Shown: positions 32,536 through 41,204, counted from the first letter of the stretch. The stretch: DNA of 64,000 nt from Anaerolineae bacterium (GCA_020848035.1 JADLAX010000011.1:1-64000); one strand, 5' to 3'. Translations and numbers: made by a program. The notes: generated by a model not told the origin, from the letters alone.

Positions 32536-33054
32536 CTAATTTGTGTTACCCGTCTGCATATCAATCCCATCGGGATGACCAGCCGGATCCAATTCCTCGT
32601 AACGAGTGGGGCATTTCAACAGCAAACCACCGGGGTTAGAGATGAACTCGCCATTTTCATTGGCGCTGCCTTCAACCAGTGCCTGCGCCTCGTGCTGCAG
32701 CAAATCGGGTTTGGGCTCGTTCATGGCCACAATGTGCAGGCGCTGCGAAGGATTGTTGATGTCATCTACAATGTCGAACTCCAGGCGAGAGGTGGTAGCA
32801 TCAATTTGCACAAACTCAATCGAATCACCCACCACAAAACCAGCCACGCGCAAATCGCGCCCAATCAGCCGATCCTGTTCGGCGTAAAACTCACCCACCG
32901 TTTTATACAGCTGGGTATTGCCGCTCATGGCGTTCACCATGAGGTACACAATGGCGGCCAAAAGCAAGACACCACCGACGGCAAATTTCAGCCGATTGTT
33001 CTTGGCGGGGAAAAGAGCCTCTTCACCAGTGGTGGTCCAGGTTGTATCTGCCAT
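32536..33054 (-). CDS. ccmE: Haem chaperone CcmE, Cys-type
   Basis: The 172-residue protein has one membrane helix (about 23-42) and an OB-fold domain. The haem-binding motif reads CPTRY (Cys148, Tyr152), i.e. CxxxY, where proteobacterial CcmE has HxxxY. This Cys variant is known from archaea and Desulfovibrio-type systems. The chaperone would carry haem from CcmC to CcmF. AAGGAG precedes ATG 33054. ccmA, ccmB, ccmC and ccmD are not in the window. Confidence 0.9.
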   Translation of the reverse strand: MADTTWTTTGEEALFPAKNNRLKFAVGGVLLLAAIVYLMVNAMSGNTQLYKTVGEFYAEQDRLIGRDLRVAGFVVGDSIEFVQIDATTSRLEFDIVDDINNPSQRLHIVAMNEPKPDLLQHEAQALVEGSANENGEFISNPGGLLLKCPTRYEELDPAGHPDGIDMQTGNTN

Positions 33055-33089
33055 AACTCGTTGCTCCTTATTTTATCGGTTTAACTGCC

Positions 33090-33446
33090 TCAGATTTCGT
33101 CGTCCCATGCTAAGTCATCGAACTCTTCAAATGCCTCAGCTTCCTCCAGTGGATCAGCTTCATAGGCCAATATTTCCAGCGCTTGCTCCACGTATTCTTC
33201 AGGCACCAGCACATGGCCAGTGCCCAACAGGCCAACCGTCAGGCCCAGCGCCTGCCCGGCCGCTTCTTGCCAGACGCGCACCGGCACGCCCTCAGCCTGC
33301 AACCGGCCAGCGATGATCGTGGCAGGGGTAATGCCCGGGGCCTGCGCTACAACTTTCCAGTGCACTTCCTGGCTGCCGTCTGGCGATCCACTATTTTCCT
33401 GGGAAGGTAACGGCAAAGCAGTTGATTCAAAATCAGACATTGACAA
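33090..33446 (-). CDS. DUF2007-like small protein
   Basis: The 118-residue protein has a DUF2007-type core: WKVVAQAPGITPATIIAGRLQAEGVPVRVWQE, a Gly/Leu stretch and HVLVPEEYVEQALEIL. An acidic tail follows (EEAEAFEEFDDLAWDDE). DUF2007 proteins are proposed signalling domains without a proven role. The gene is the first of the leftward ccm run, with 35 bp to ccmE. ATG 33446 or 33440 can be the start. Confidence 0.75.
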   Translation of the reverse strand: MSMSDFESTALPLPSQENSGSPDGSQEVHWKVVAQAPGITPATIIAGRLQAEGVPVRVWQEAAGQALGLTVGLLGTGHVLVPEEYVEQALEILAYEADPLEEAEAFEEFDDLAWDDEI

Positions 33447-33866
33447 ATTTTATCTTAATTTTGCAAAAACTATTTTCGGAACCGATGTTTACTTATTTTT
33501 TATTATACTGCTAACAGGACTGACGGGACAGGACGTTCGATTTGGTAAACAGCGGTTTGCGCTTTTTGGGTGTTTTATCGGATTTTTCTACATCTAAACA
33601 GCGATCTGCATCGGGAATTCTTATAGAGATGCTAGTCACTCTTGGCCTGATTGTCAATCTTTACTTTAGTGTACCGGATGTCCCTCTGGTTTATGATAGT
33701 GTTAAATCATGGATATAAAGTGATAGATGTCACGGGCGGGTAGATGGCACGGCCGTTTCCTCCACCCCACCTTTTCCGTACCCGTTGCCTTAGAATACCT
33801 GCCCCGATGGCGCACGCCGTGTTAAAATGCCGGGGTAGATTTTCAAGATTTGGAGAAACAACGTAA
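33447..33866. other. AT-rich divergent intergenic region
   Basis: This 420-bp gap separates the leftward ccm run from rightward genes and must contain promoters for both. TATAAT on the minus strand lies near 33502-33507. On the plus strand an extended -10-like TGTTAAAAT ends at 33828, 38 bp before the DinB-like start. The first 250 bp are distinctly AT-richer than the flanks. No gene or stable hairpin was seen. Confidence 0.4.
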
Positions 33867-34427
33867 ATGACCGAAACGGTTGAAAAACTTTTAGATGAAT
33901 TAGACAGCGTTCGGGAAAGGCTGCTGGTGGCGGTTGATGAGCTGCCGGATGACGCGCTGCTGGCACCCAACACCATCGGCAGCTGGTCGGTGGCCGATTT
34001 GCTGGTGCAGCAAACCGCCTGGGAATCGGAGCTGGTGACGGGGCTGATGCAAGTGGCCCAGGGCAAAAAACCGGCGCGGCTGCTGGCGGCGCTGGACAAT
34101 CGGGAGGAATACGGCCGTCTGCGCTACGAAGAAAACCAGGGCCGTGACCTCGACCGCATTTTTGACGACCTGCCCCAGGTGCGCATGCAGTTGGAGGAGT
34201 GGCTGGAAGAGTTTACGGAAAAGCAGCTCAGCCAAAAAGGGTTGTTTCCCTGGCTTAACGGCCAGTCCCTGGCCCAGCTAATTGCCCGGGTCACCTACGA
34301 ACAGGAACTGCGCACGCTGCCCCTGGTGGAAGCCGTGGTCCGCAAATGGCAAACTCCGCCTGACGACATGATGATTTCACTCACCCCCAAAAATGGCGAA
34401 GATGACTCAACCGATCCCGCCGCTTGA
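33867..34427 (+). CDS. DinB/ClbS-DfsB-like four-helix protein
   Basis: The 186-residue protein begins ETVEKLLDELDSVRERLLVAVDELPDDAL and continues IGSWSVADLLVQQTAWESELV, a pattern of the DinB-like ClbS/DfsB (DUF1706) group. The metal-binding His usually found in the HLxxW position is replaced (VADLLVQQTAW), so a typical DinB metal site seems lost. Role unknown, and some relatives protect against or hydrolyse reactive small molecules. Confidence 0.7.
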   Translation: MTETVEKLLDELDSVRERLLVAVDELPDDALLAPNTIGSWSVADLLVQQTAWESELVTGLMQVAQGKKPARLLAALDNREEYGRLRYEENQGRDLDRIFDDLPQVRMQLEEWLEEFTEKQLSQKGLFPWLNGQSLAQLIARVTYEQELRTLPLVEAVVRKWQTPPDDMMISLTPKNGEDDSTDPAA

Positions 34428-34484
34428 ACCGACAAAAATCGGACCAATCCTCGATGATTGGTCTTCTACTTGAGGAAGAACCCA

Positions 34485-35438
34485 ATGACAACTTCACAAA
34501 TTCGTTCTGATGTTTACCAGGCGGCCCGGGAAACGGCCGTACTCACCGACCGCAGCGATCTGGGCGTCCTCCTTTTTAGCGGCGAAACCCGCTTTGACCT
34601 GATCAACCGCATGTCCACCCAAAAAGTGCTGGCCATGGCCAAAGGCACCGGCACGGCCACCATTCTCACCACCGACATCGGCCGGATCATCGACCGGCTG
34701 CTGCTGTACGCCACCGACAGCAAGCTGTACGCCCTCACCAGCGAAAACAACAGCGACCCTATCGCCCACTACTTGATGCGCTTTGTTTTCTTCCGGGATG
34801 ATTTTCACATTCAAGACATCACCAGCGACACCGTGATTTTTGGCGTTTACGGGCCGCAGGCGCGGCCAAAGCTGGCACAGGCTGGCTTCCCCGACGAAGA
34901 TCTGCCGCTGCACCACTGGCGCGAGGTGCAGTTTGGCGATGTGACCGCCTATTTGCACCGCACCGACCCCATTCACGGCGACGGCTATTTTGTGATGGGC
35001 CAGGCAAATGATCGCGCAGCGCTGTGGTCGCGGCTGCTAGACACAGGCCTGGTAGTGGCCGATGCCGCCGCCTTCGACTACCTGCGCATCGAGGCCGGGC
35101 TGCCACGCTACGGCCGTGAGCTGACCGGCGACTACATTCCGCTGGAAGCCAATTTGTGGGGCGACGTGTCGTTTAACAAGGGGTGCTACATCGGCCAGGA
35201 AATCATTGCCCGCATGGAAAGCCGGGGCAAGCTGGCCAAAAAGCTGGTAGTGCTCACCGCCGATGGCCCGCTAGAAGCGGGCAGCGACCTTCAGGCCAAT
35301 GGCAAAAATGCGGGCACGGTGACCTCAACGGCCGTTGGCCCCCAGGGCACCATCGGGCTGGGCTACATAAAAACCTCGGTTCTAGATTCTGAAAGCGAGT
35401 TGATGGTAGGGGAGACGGCCGTTACCATTAATCATTAA
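34485..35438 (+). CDS. ygfZ: YgfZ/GcvT-like folate-binding protein
   Basis: The 317-residue protein has the aminomethyltransferase-like fold with the YgfZ signature KGCYIGQE (232-239). YgfZ proteins use tetrahydrofolate and help assembly or repair of certain Fe-S enzymes. The catalytic Cys234 is present. ATG 34485 follows GAGGAA at good spacing. The longer TTG frame is rejected. It stands 57 bp behind the DinB-like gene and may be co-transcribed. Confidence 0.9.
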   Translation: MTTSQIRSDVYQAARETAVLTDRSDLGVLLFSGETRFDLINRMSTQKVLAMAKGTGTATILTTDIGRIIDRLLLYATDSKLYALTSENNSDPIAHYLMRFVFFRDDFHIQDITSDTVIFGVYGPQARPKLAQAGFPDEDLPLHHWREVQFGDVTAYLHRTDPIHGDGYFVMGQANDRAALWSRLLDTGLVVADAAAFDYLRIEAGLPRYGRELTGDYIPLEANLWGDVSFNKGCYIGQEIIARMESRGKLAKKLVVLTADGPLEAGSDLQANGKNAGTVTSTAVGPQGTIGLGYIKTSVLDSESELMVGETAVTINH

Positions 35439-35473
35439 GCAACCGGACATCCAGGCTGCGGAGAAAACGGCGA

Positions 35474-36085
35474 CTATCTTGCCGTTGCCGTTGTGTAGCG
35501 CATGATAAGCTGCGTCTCTGAAGCGTTTGCCACCTCAATAAAACCGACCTCGCGAAACGCGGCGGCTACCCCCATATACCCGGCGTAGCTGCCAAGCGTT
35601 TGCCCTACCAATTTTTCGCACTGCATGTCTATTGGATATCCTTCAATGACCGCTGCCCCCTGTTGTTCGGCATACGCCACGGCGCCTCTGAGCAATTTTG
35701 CCATAATGCCCCTTTGACGAAACGGTTTGGCAACAAAAAAGCACACCACAGACCAAACAGGCGTGTCATCTACACGCTTCAAAATCCTTGAGTTTTCCAG
35801 AGCAGCATACTCATGTCGAGGACTCACCGAACACCAACCCACTGGCTTTTCGTCAACATAAGCCAGCACGCCCGCCACGTCATTGTTTTCGGTCATTGTT
35901 TTCAGAACGGCTTTAGTCCCTTCGCCTTTTAAACTCTTGAATTCGGCCCGGTTCAAGCGCCAAAACATGCACCAGCAGCCTGCATAAGCGCCTTTGGGAC
36001 CAAAAAGCAGCTCAATATCTGGCCAGCGTTCGGCCGTGGCCGGATAAACAGTTACCGCAAAAGGTTCTTGGGGAATTTTGCTCAC
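35474..36085 (-). CDS. GNAT-family N-acetyltransferase
   Basis: The 203-residue protein shows the GNAT core: GVLAYVDEKPVGWCSVSPR (strand 4 region), SVVCFFVAKPFRQRGIMAKLLRGAVAYAEQQGA with the acetyl-CoA loop RQRGIM. It ends VGFIEVANASETQLIMRY. Substrate unknown. The start is GTG 36085 with GAGGTG a few bases upstream. Confidence 0.85.
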   Translation of the reverse strand: MSKIPQEPFAVTVYPATAERWPDIELLFGPKGAYAGCWCMFWRLNRAEFKSLKGEGTKAVLKTMTENNDVAGVLAYVDEKPVGWCSVSPRHEYAALENSRILKRVDDTPVWSVVCFFVAKPFRQRGIMAKLLRGAVAYAEQQGAAVIEGYPIDMQCEKLVGQTLGSYAGYMGVAAAFREVGFIEVANASETQLIMRYTTATAR

Positions 36086-36106
36086 GTTTCACCTCGTTCT
36101 GTTGAG

Positions 36107-36760
36107 TCAATCATTGTCAGGCATGCTCAAAAACGCAAAGGTACGCTTCCAGGCCAATACGGCCGCTTGAGCATCATAATAGTCCGGGCGATCTGATTCA
36201 CAAAACCAGTGGGCCGCACCTGGATAGGTATAAATTTCGGCATTCGCCGCATACATCTTTCTCACTTCCTCTAGCGGCTCCCACTCGTCAGCTTCGCCAA
36301 AGTGGCCCTGGAATCGCGACTTACTTTGCGACAAATCGGCACCACTGCCGCCATAAAACAGCACAACTTTGCTGAAAGCATCCGGCGAAAGGGAATCGAG
36401 GAGCAGCGCAAAAGAAGCCCCCATAGAAAAACCGACGGCGGCTACTTTGGCCCCTTGCACGGCCGGGTGAGTCTGAAGGAAGCTTAAGGCGGATTCAGCG
36501 GTGGCCTGCGTGGCCGGAAAATCACGCGTCTCCAGGATATGCATTGCTTCGTCTGGTGTTGCTGCCACCTTACCATGATGCAGGTCTGGCGCAAAACAAA
36601 CATATCCTTGAGCCGCGATCTGTTCACAGACTGATTGAAAGAAATCCGTTAATCCCCACCAGGCGTGTAAAAGCATCACCCCTGGTCCCTTGCCTACCTC
36701 TGGCACAGCAAGGACGCCCTGACGTTCATGCCCGTCTACCCAAAAGTTTACTTTTGACAT
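36107..36760 (-). CDS. Dienelactone hydrolase-family protein with Ser nucleophile
   Basis: The 217-residue alpha/beta hydrolase has the DLH pattern GVMLLHAWWGLTDFF, YVCFAPDLHHG and the nucleophile elbow GFSMGAS (Ser112). Acid Asp158 (GEADEW) and His184 (GAAHWF) complete a triad. Classical dienelactone hydrolase uses Cys, so Ser points to an esterase-like enzyme. ATG 36760 is preceded by AGGAG at ideal spacing and gives the usual N-terminus. Confidence 0.87.
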   Translation of the reverse strand: MSKVNFWVDGHERQGVLAVPEVGKGPGVMLLHAWWGLTDFFQSVCEQIAAQGYVCFAPDLHHGKVAATPDEAMHILETRDFPATQATAESALSFLQTHPAVQGAKVAAVGFSMGASFALLLDSLSPDAFSKVVLFYGGSGADLSQSKSRFQGHFGEADEWEPLEEVRKMYAANAEIYTYPGAAHWFCESDRPDYYDAQAAVLAWKRTFAFLSMPDND

Positions 36761-36901
36761 ATTCACTTCTCCTGTATTTGAAGGTTGAACTGGACGCGCT
36801 AAGTATAGCACATTAGTTCTTAATTCAATCGGCGACTTTCAGGAAATTGGCAGGAAAAAGGCAGAAAATCCGAAGGAAGTGCAGCAAGTAAAGGGGGGAG
36901 A

Positions 36902-38710
36902 TCAAATACGGCCGAATTCTCGCGCCAGCTGGGCCACCGAAAGGTAAATGAAGGTGGGGTTGCCCTGGGGATCGGTGAACGGGTCGGCACACTTTTCCAG
37001 GTTGTGGATGAGCTGCTCCATTTGCGCCAGGGTGAGTGATTGGCCGGGGCGCAGCGAGATGGTCTGGCACACGGCCGTTACCAGCCCCGCCTCTTCCACC
37101 ACCCCCTTGCTCTGCTCCAGCTCGGTAACCACAGCTACCAACAGCCGGGCCGGATCGGCGCTGGCGGCCAGCTTGGGCACGGCACGGACCATGAAGGTGT
37201 TTGGGCCAAACGCCTCGAACTGCAAGCCCACCCGCTCCACAACTTCTTGATACTGCTCCAACAATTTGGCCTGGCTGGGGGAGAGGGTAACGGCCGTTCC
37301 CGTCGACAGCAGCTGCACCGTCACTCGATCTTCGGCCCACTCGGCCTGCATCTGCTCAAAAAGCGCCCGCTGGTGTGCCGCCTGCTGGTCGATCAAAAAC
37401 AGCCCTTCCGGCCCCTCGGTGATGATGTACGAAGCGCCAACCTGCCCCACCACGCGCATGATCGGCAGTTGAGATTCGCTGGCCGGTTGGGCATGGTTGG
37501 TCACAAGCGGCAGCTCGCCGCCCTCATCGTCCCATTCATCCAGCCAGCTCAAAGCCAGGTCGGCCTGTGCCGCCTGCGCCGGGGCAAACGATTCCTGATT
37601 GAGTGAACCCATCCAGCCAGGCGATTCGCCGCCATCCATACTGCCCAGTGCCCAGGCAGACATTTGCCGCGTGGGGGCATCGGCCACCAGGGTCTGACGC
37701 ACGGCACGCTGCACGGTGCCAAACGGCGCTTTGTCGTGGCGGAAGCGCACCTCGGTTTTGGTGGGATGCACGTTCACGTCCACCTCTTCCGGCGGCAGCT
37801 GGATAAAAATCAGCCCCAGCGGATAGCGACCGGAGGGCAGCAGGGTGTGGTACGCCTGGATGACGGCGTAGGTGAGCTGGCTGTCTTTGACCCAACGGCC
37901 GTTGACAAACAACGTAATCTGCCCCCGGTTGGCAAAATGCACGCCGGGCGGGCCGACAAAACCGGCAACTTCAATATGGGAACGAGAATTGGAGATTGGA
38001 GATTGGAGATTAGTGTCATCAGTCTCCAATCTCCAGTCTCCAATCTCCAGTAACTGCCGCGTGATTTCCGGGCCGTAAATCGCCACCAGCACGTCCTGCA
38101 CCTGGCCGCTGCCGCTGCTTTGGAAGGTGATACGGCCGTTGTGCGTCAGCCGGAAGCGAATTTGCGGGTAGGCCAGGGCATAGCGGGTGACAAATTCGTC
38201 GATGAGGCGCTTTTCGGTAGCGGCCGTTTTCAGAAATTTCAGGCGGGCGGGCACGTTGTAAAACAGATTCTCCACGGCAATAACGGTACCCTGCGGCGCA
38301 CCAACCGTTTCGCGGTTCACCACGATGCCGGCTTCCAGCACCAGGCGCGTGCCCGCGTCCGCCCCCTCGGCGCGGGAGACGATGGTGAGCTGGCTCACGG
38401 CGGCAATAGCGGCCAACGCTTCGCCGCGAAAGCCCAGGGTGCGGATGGCGTTTAAATCGTCGATGGTTTGCAGCTTGGAGGTGGCGTGGCGCAAAAAGGC
38501 CGTTTCGACGTCCTCGGCGGCGATCCCCTGGCCATTGTCGGCAATCTGGATGCTCTCTCGCCCGCCGTGGCGCACGTCGATATTGATGGTGGTGGCACCC
38601 GCATCAATCGCATTTTCCACCAGCTCTTTGACGACGGAAGACGGCCGTTCCACCACTTCCCCGGCGGCAATTTGGGAGGCCAACTGTTCCGACAAACGAT
38701 GAATCTTCAT
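36902..38710 (-). CDS. mutL: DNA mismatch repair protein MutL with repeat insertion
   Basis: The 602-residue protein has the GHKL ATPase domain: Glu29 and Asn33, DNGQGI (58-63) and GFRGEAL (93-99). A transducer domain with VHPTKTEVRF and a C-terminal dimerisation domain follow. The endonuclease motif, DQHA(x)2E(x)4E in nicking MutL proteins, reads DQQAAHQRALFE from Asp441. The late CPHGRP motif is missing (CADPFTDPQGNP near 574), so nicking activity is doubtful. Residues 221-241 (LEIGDWRLET...SPISN) are the translation of an inverted heptad array (37988-38050). They lie between ATPase and transducer domains, where other MutL proteins have a short variable loop. No mutS is in the window. Confidence 0.93.
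   Translation of the reverse strand: MKIHRLSEQLASQIAAGEVVERPSSVVKELVENAIDAGATTINIDVRHGGRESIQIADNGQGIAAEDVETAFLRHATSKLQTIDDLNAIRTLGFRGEALAAIAAVSQLTIVSRAEGADAGTRLVLEAGIVVNRETVGAPQGTVIAVENLFYNVPARLKFLKTAATEKRLIDEFVTRYALAYPQIRFRLTHNGRITFQSSGSGQVQDVLVAIYGPEITRQLLEIGDWRLETDDTNLQSPISNSRSHIEVAGFVGPPGVHFANRGQITLFVNGRWVKDSQLTYAVIQAYHTLLPSGRYPLGLIFIQLPPEEVDVNVHPTKTEVRFRHDKAPFGTVQRAVRQTLVADAPTRQMSAWALGSMDGGESPGWMGSLNQESFAPAQAAQADLALSWLDEWDDEGGELPLVTNHAQPASESQLPIMRVVGQVGASYIITEGPEGLFLIDQQAAHQRALFEQMQAEWAEDRVTVQLLSTGTAVTLSPSQAKLLEQYQEVVERVGLQFEAFGPNTFMVRAVPKLAASADPARLLVAVVTELEQSKGVVEEAGLVTAVCQTISLRPGQSLTLAQMEQLIHNLEKCADPFTDPQGNPTFIYLSVAQLAREFGRI
37988..38050. repeat. Inverted TCTCCAA heptad array inside mutL
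   Basis: GGAGATT units (37991-38011) face TCTCCAA/TCTCCAG units (38022-38050). The element is about 63 bp, a multiple of three, and keeps the mutL frame open. It is the same family as the intergenic copies at 2204 and 51990. Confidence 0.9.
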
Positions 38711-38740
38711 GCGAACAATTGTACCACAGCAACCACCGAG

Positions 38741-38790
38741 GAGTGGGCATCCTCAGATGCCCAACCGTTCGCATCTGAGGATGCTCACTC
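38741..38790. repeat. Hairpin of the GCATCCTCAGATGC family
   Basis: The arm 38741-38760 pairs with 38771-38790 with one mismatch. The right arm (CGTTCGCATCTGAGGATGC) is identical to one at 42952-42970. It lies just upstream of mutL. Confidence 0.8.
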
Positions 38791-38828
38791 CGCAAACTAA
38801 ACCATGGTTTTATAGAAAGAGATGGGAC

Positions 38829-38892
38829 GCTGATGAACGCAGATAAACGCTGATTTTTCTTCTTATCCGCGTCATCCGCGTTTATCCGCGTC
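38829..38892. repeat. Imperfect inverted repeat with GATAAACGC/GCGTTTATC arms
   Basis: ACGCTGATGAACGCAGATAAACGCTGA faces TCCGCGTCATCCGCGTTTATCCGCGT. It directly follows the previous hairpin and ends at the 3' end of the Nudix gene, a possible terminator for that leftward gene. Confidence 0.6.
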
Positions 38893-38895
38893 CTA

Positions 38896-39411
38896 TTATT
38901 TAAGTTGGGTTTTGAGCTGCGCAATGGCGGCGCGAGTAGAGGCGAAGGCGACTTCGGGCAGGTCGTCTGGGGCGAAGAAGGCGGCGGCATCGGCATCGTC
39001 GCCGGGCTGGAGCGTGCCGCCCAGCAGCCGCGCCTTGTACATGATGAAGATGGACGCGCCGCCCTGCCCTGGCGGGTTGTGGTAGACACCCACCAGCTCT
39101 TCAATGGCCACCTGCAAATTGGTTTCTTCAAGGGCTTCGCGAACGGCCGTTACCGCCGGATCCTCCCCTGCATCCAAAAAACCGGCGGGCACACTCCACT
39201 TGCCCACTTCCGGGCGCATCGTGCGGCGCACCAGCAGAATTTTGCCCTCGTGCACCACAAACACCCCCACGCCGACCTTCGGGTCGGTGAAATGAATAAA
39301 ACCGCAGCTGGGGCAAACCCGGCGCGGCTTATCCATAAACGGCCGTGTTTCCATTGGCGTGGCGCAGCGACTGCAAAACTTCACATTTTCTGGGGCAGAA
39401 GAACAAGTCAT
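38896..39411 (-). CDS. Nudix hydrolase with zinc ribbon
   Basis: The 171-residue protein starts with a zinc ribbon (FCSRCATPM...RVCPSCGFIHF). The Nudix box GFLDAGEDPAVTAVREALEETNL follows (about 79-101), with conserved Glu residues REALEET. Substrate is unknown, and relatives act on NAD-like or ADP-ribose compounds. ATG 39411 is chosen because it starts directly before the ribbon. It is separate from the NudC-like protein at 8775 and lacks the SQPWPFPxS motif. Confidence 0.87.
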   Translation of the reverse strand: MTCSSAPENVKFCSRCATPMETRPFMDKPRRVCPSCGFIHFTDPKVGVGVFVVHEGKILLVRRTMRPEVGKWSVPAGFLDAGEDPAVTAVREALEETNLQVAIEELVGVYHNPPGQGGASIFIMYKARLLGGTLQPGDDADAAAFFAPDDLPEVAFASTRAAIAQLKTQLK

Positions 39412-39454
39412 CGTTGGTAGGAGGGTCAAGGCGTGCCTGGACCCTATGACATCA

Positions 39455-40495
39455 TTATGTCTGGCGGCGGGCGTAAAAAGTGAAGCCGAGCAGCAAGAGC
39501 AGCAGCGCACCCAATCCGATTTGCAGCCAGAACAGCGTATTTACCGGCTCCGCTGCTGGGTTTTCGCGCACGGTTTCTTCGGGGAGAACGGCCGTTGTCT
39601 CGGCCGATTCTGTCTCGGCCGATTCCGTCTCAGCAATCGCTTCGGGCGCTTCGGCGGCCGCATCGTCTTCCTGGGCCCGATCTGGCAGCGGCGTGGGCGG
39701 CGTGACTCGCGGCGTAGCGGGCGTCGGCTGCGCCTCGCGTGTTGCCTCTGGCGCTGGAAGCACCCCGTCACCATCTTCAGACGTCGCTTCTTCGGTGTTC
39801 GCTGCAGCCGGAGGTGCTTCCTGAGTGGCCGCAGTCGCTGGCAGCGATTCTTCGGCCGGTGCTTCTTCGGCCGATTCTTCCTCGGCCTCTGCCGCCGCAT
39901 CTGCTGCCACCTCTTCCGCTTCTTCCTCAATCGTCTCCACTTCTTCAACCAGTGCCGACTCTTCGGCCGCGCTTTCTGCCGCTGGTGCTTCAGCGAAAGA
40001 CGAATCTGTAGCGATTTCTGCGGCGGGTGCAGCTTCAGCAGCCCCGGAAACGGCTTCATCCGCCGTGTCCTCGGCGTTAAAGGTTGTCACTTCCGTCCCT
40101 TCCAGCTGGGCCACGTCGGCGGCCGGCGCCATGGCCATCTGACCACCGGTCGTGAAGATTCCGGCGGCAATGGCGAAGATGAAAAAGAAAGCGGCCAGGG
40201 CGGTGGCGGTGCGCAAAACGGGGTAAGCCTGAACCCACGGCTGCCGGGCCGGACGGCCGTACGCCGCCGGATCCAATATGAAGTTGCGCGGCACATCCCG
40301 CTGCGGCAGTCGGCGCAGGCTTTGCTTGATCAGCAGCAGCTGCTCAACCTGGGCGCGCAGAACAGCATCTTGAGCCATCTCCTGCTCAAACTGCTGCCGC
40401 TCGCGGTCATTCAGCGTCCCGTCCAGGTAGGCGGTCACCGCTTCTTGCCGTTTCTCCTCGGCTGATTTCGTTAGGTTCCGCAAAAAATTGAACAT
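39455..40495 (-). CDS. Probable anti-sigma factor, membrane-bound, with acidic low-complexity region
   Basis: The 346-residue protein starts with an anti-sigma-like helical domain (AVTAYLDGTLNDRERQQFEQEM, about 18-39), although the zinc HxxxCxxC motif is absent. A membrane helix follows (about 91-110), then a very long Ala/Glu/Thr-rich stretch (about 130-310) and a second membrane helix near the end (LFWLQIGLGALLLLLLGFTFYA). It lies behind the ECF sigma gene, the usual arrangement for a sigma/anti-sigma pair. ATG 40495 is used because upstream codons come from the repeat array. Confidence 0.75.
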   Translation of the reverse strand: MFNFLRNLTKSAEEKRQEAVTAYLDGTLNDRERQQFEQEMAQDAVLRAQVEQLLLIKQSLRRLPQRDVPRNFILDPAAYGRPARQPWVQAYPVLRTATALAAFFFIFAIAAGIFTTGGQMAMAPAADVAQLEGTEVTTFNAEDTADEAVSGAAEAAPAAEIATDSSFAEAPAAESAAEESALVEEVETIEEEAEEVAADAAAEAEEESAEEAPAEESLPATAATQEAPPAAANTEEATSEDGDGVLPAPEATREAQPTPATPRVTPPTPLPDRAQEDDAAAEAPEAIAETESAETESAETTAVLPEETVRENPAAEPVNTLFWLQIGLGALLLLLLGFTFYARRQT

Positions 40496-40505
40496 GTCAC
40501 TCAGA

Positions 40506-40577
40506 GTTGCAAGTGGGCAGGTGGGCAAGTGGCAAGTGATTCTTCTTACTTGCGTACTTGCAACCTGCAACTTGCAG
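40506..40577. repeat. Inverted GCAAGTG/CACTTGC-type array between anti-sigma and sigma genes
   Basis: Tandem GTTGCAAGTGGGCAGGTGGGCAAGTGGC units (40506-40539) face TTACTTGCGTACTTGCAACCTGC units (40544-40577). It separates a sigma gene from its probable partner in one transcription unit. Confidence 0.75.
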
Positions 40578-40610
40578 ACTAATTAATCAAATTAAGGATA
40601 AAGTCAATCG

Positions 40611-41204
40611 TCATTCACCTTGTAAACGATAATTCTCCGGTAAAAGTTCCTTAAATCCCTGCAAACAATCGCGCAGTTTGGAGCGTGCCCGGCTGATGCG
40701 CGATTTGACCGTGCCGAGCGACACGTCGGTGATGTCGGCAATTTCGTTGTAATCGTACCCTTCGATGTCGCAGAGAACGGCCGTTACCCGCTGATCATCC
40801 GGCAACCCCTGCAAGCACGACTCAATCGCCTGGATCAGCTCCAACTGCTGCTGCCGTGATTCCGGGCCAATGGCCGGATCGCGCAGAAACGCAAACGATT
40901 CATCATTGTCTTCGGTAATGCCTTCCAGGGAAGATTGGGGACGGCGCTTGCGGCGGCGCAGCTCGTCGTAGCAACCGTTGGTGGTAATGCGCAGCAGCCA
41001 CGCCTTAAAATTGCCCTCGCGGAACTTGTTTAGCGATTGATACGCCGAGATAAACGCTTCCTGCGTGGCATCCTCGGCCGCCTGCGGTTCGCCCATGATG
41101 CGGTAGGCAACGTTGTACACCACCTGCTGGTAGTGCAAAACCAGCGTGTTGTACGCCTGCACGTCGCCTTTTTGGGCCTGCTTGATGAGCTTCTCTTCGT
41201 CCAT
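40611..41204 (-). CDS. ECF-type RNA polymerase sigma factor (RpoE-like)
   Basis: The 197-residue protein has sigma region 2 (YNTLVLHYQQVVYNVAYRIMG, DATQEAFISAYQSLNKF, FKAWLLRITTNGCYDELRRRKRR). Region 4 follows (LPDDQRVTAVLCDIEGYDYNEIADITDVSLGTVKSRISRARSKL). It should direct RNA polymerase to a stress or envelope regulon and be held by the membrane protein encoded at 39455. Its own promoter region is taken up by a repeat array (41213-41281). Target promoters are not identified. Confidence 0.93.
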   Translation of the reverse strand: MDEEKLIKQAQKGDVQAYNTLVLHYQQVVYNVAYRIMGEPQAAEDATQEAFISAYQSLNKFREGNFKAWLLRITTNGCYDELRRRKRRPQSSLEGITEDNDESFAFLRDPAIGPESRQQQLELIQAIESCLQGLPDDQRVTAVLCDIEGYDYNEIADITDVSLGTVKSRISRARSKLRDCLQGFKELLPENYRLQGE

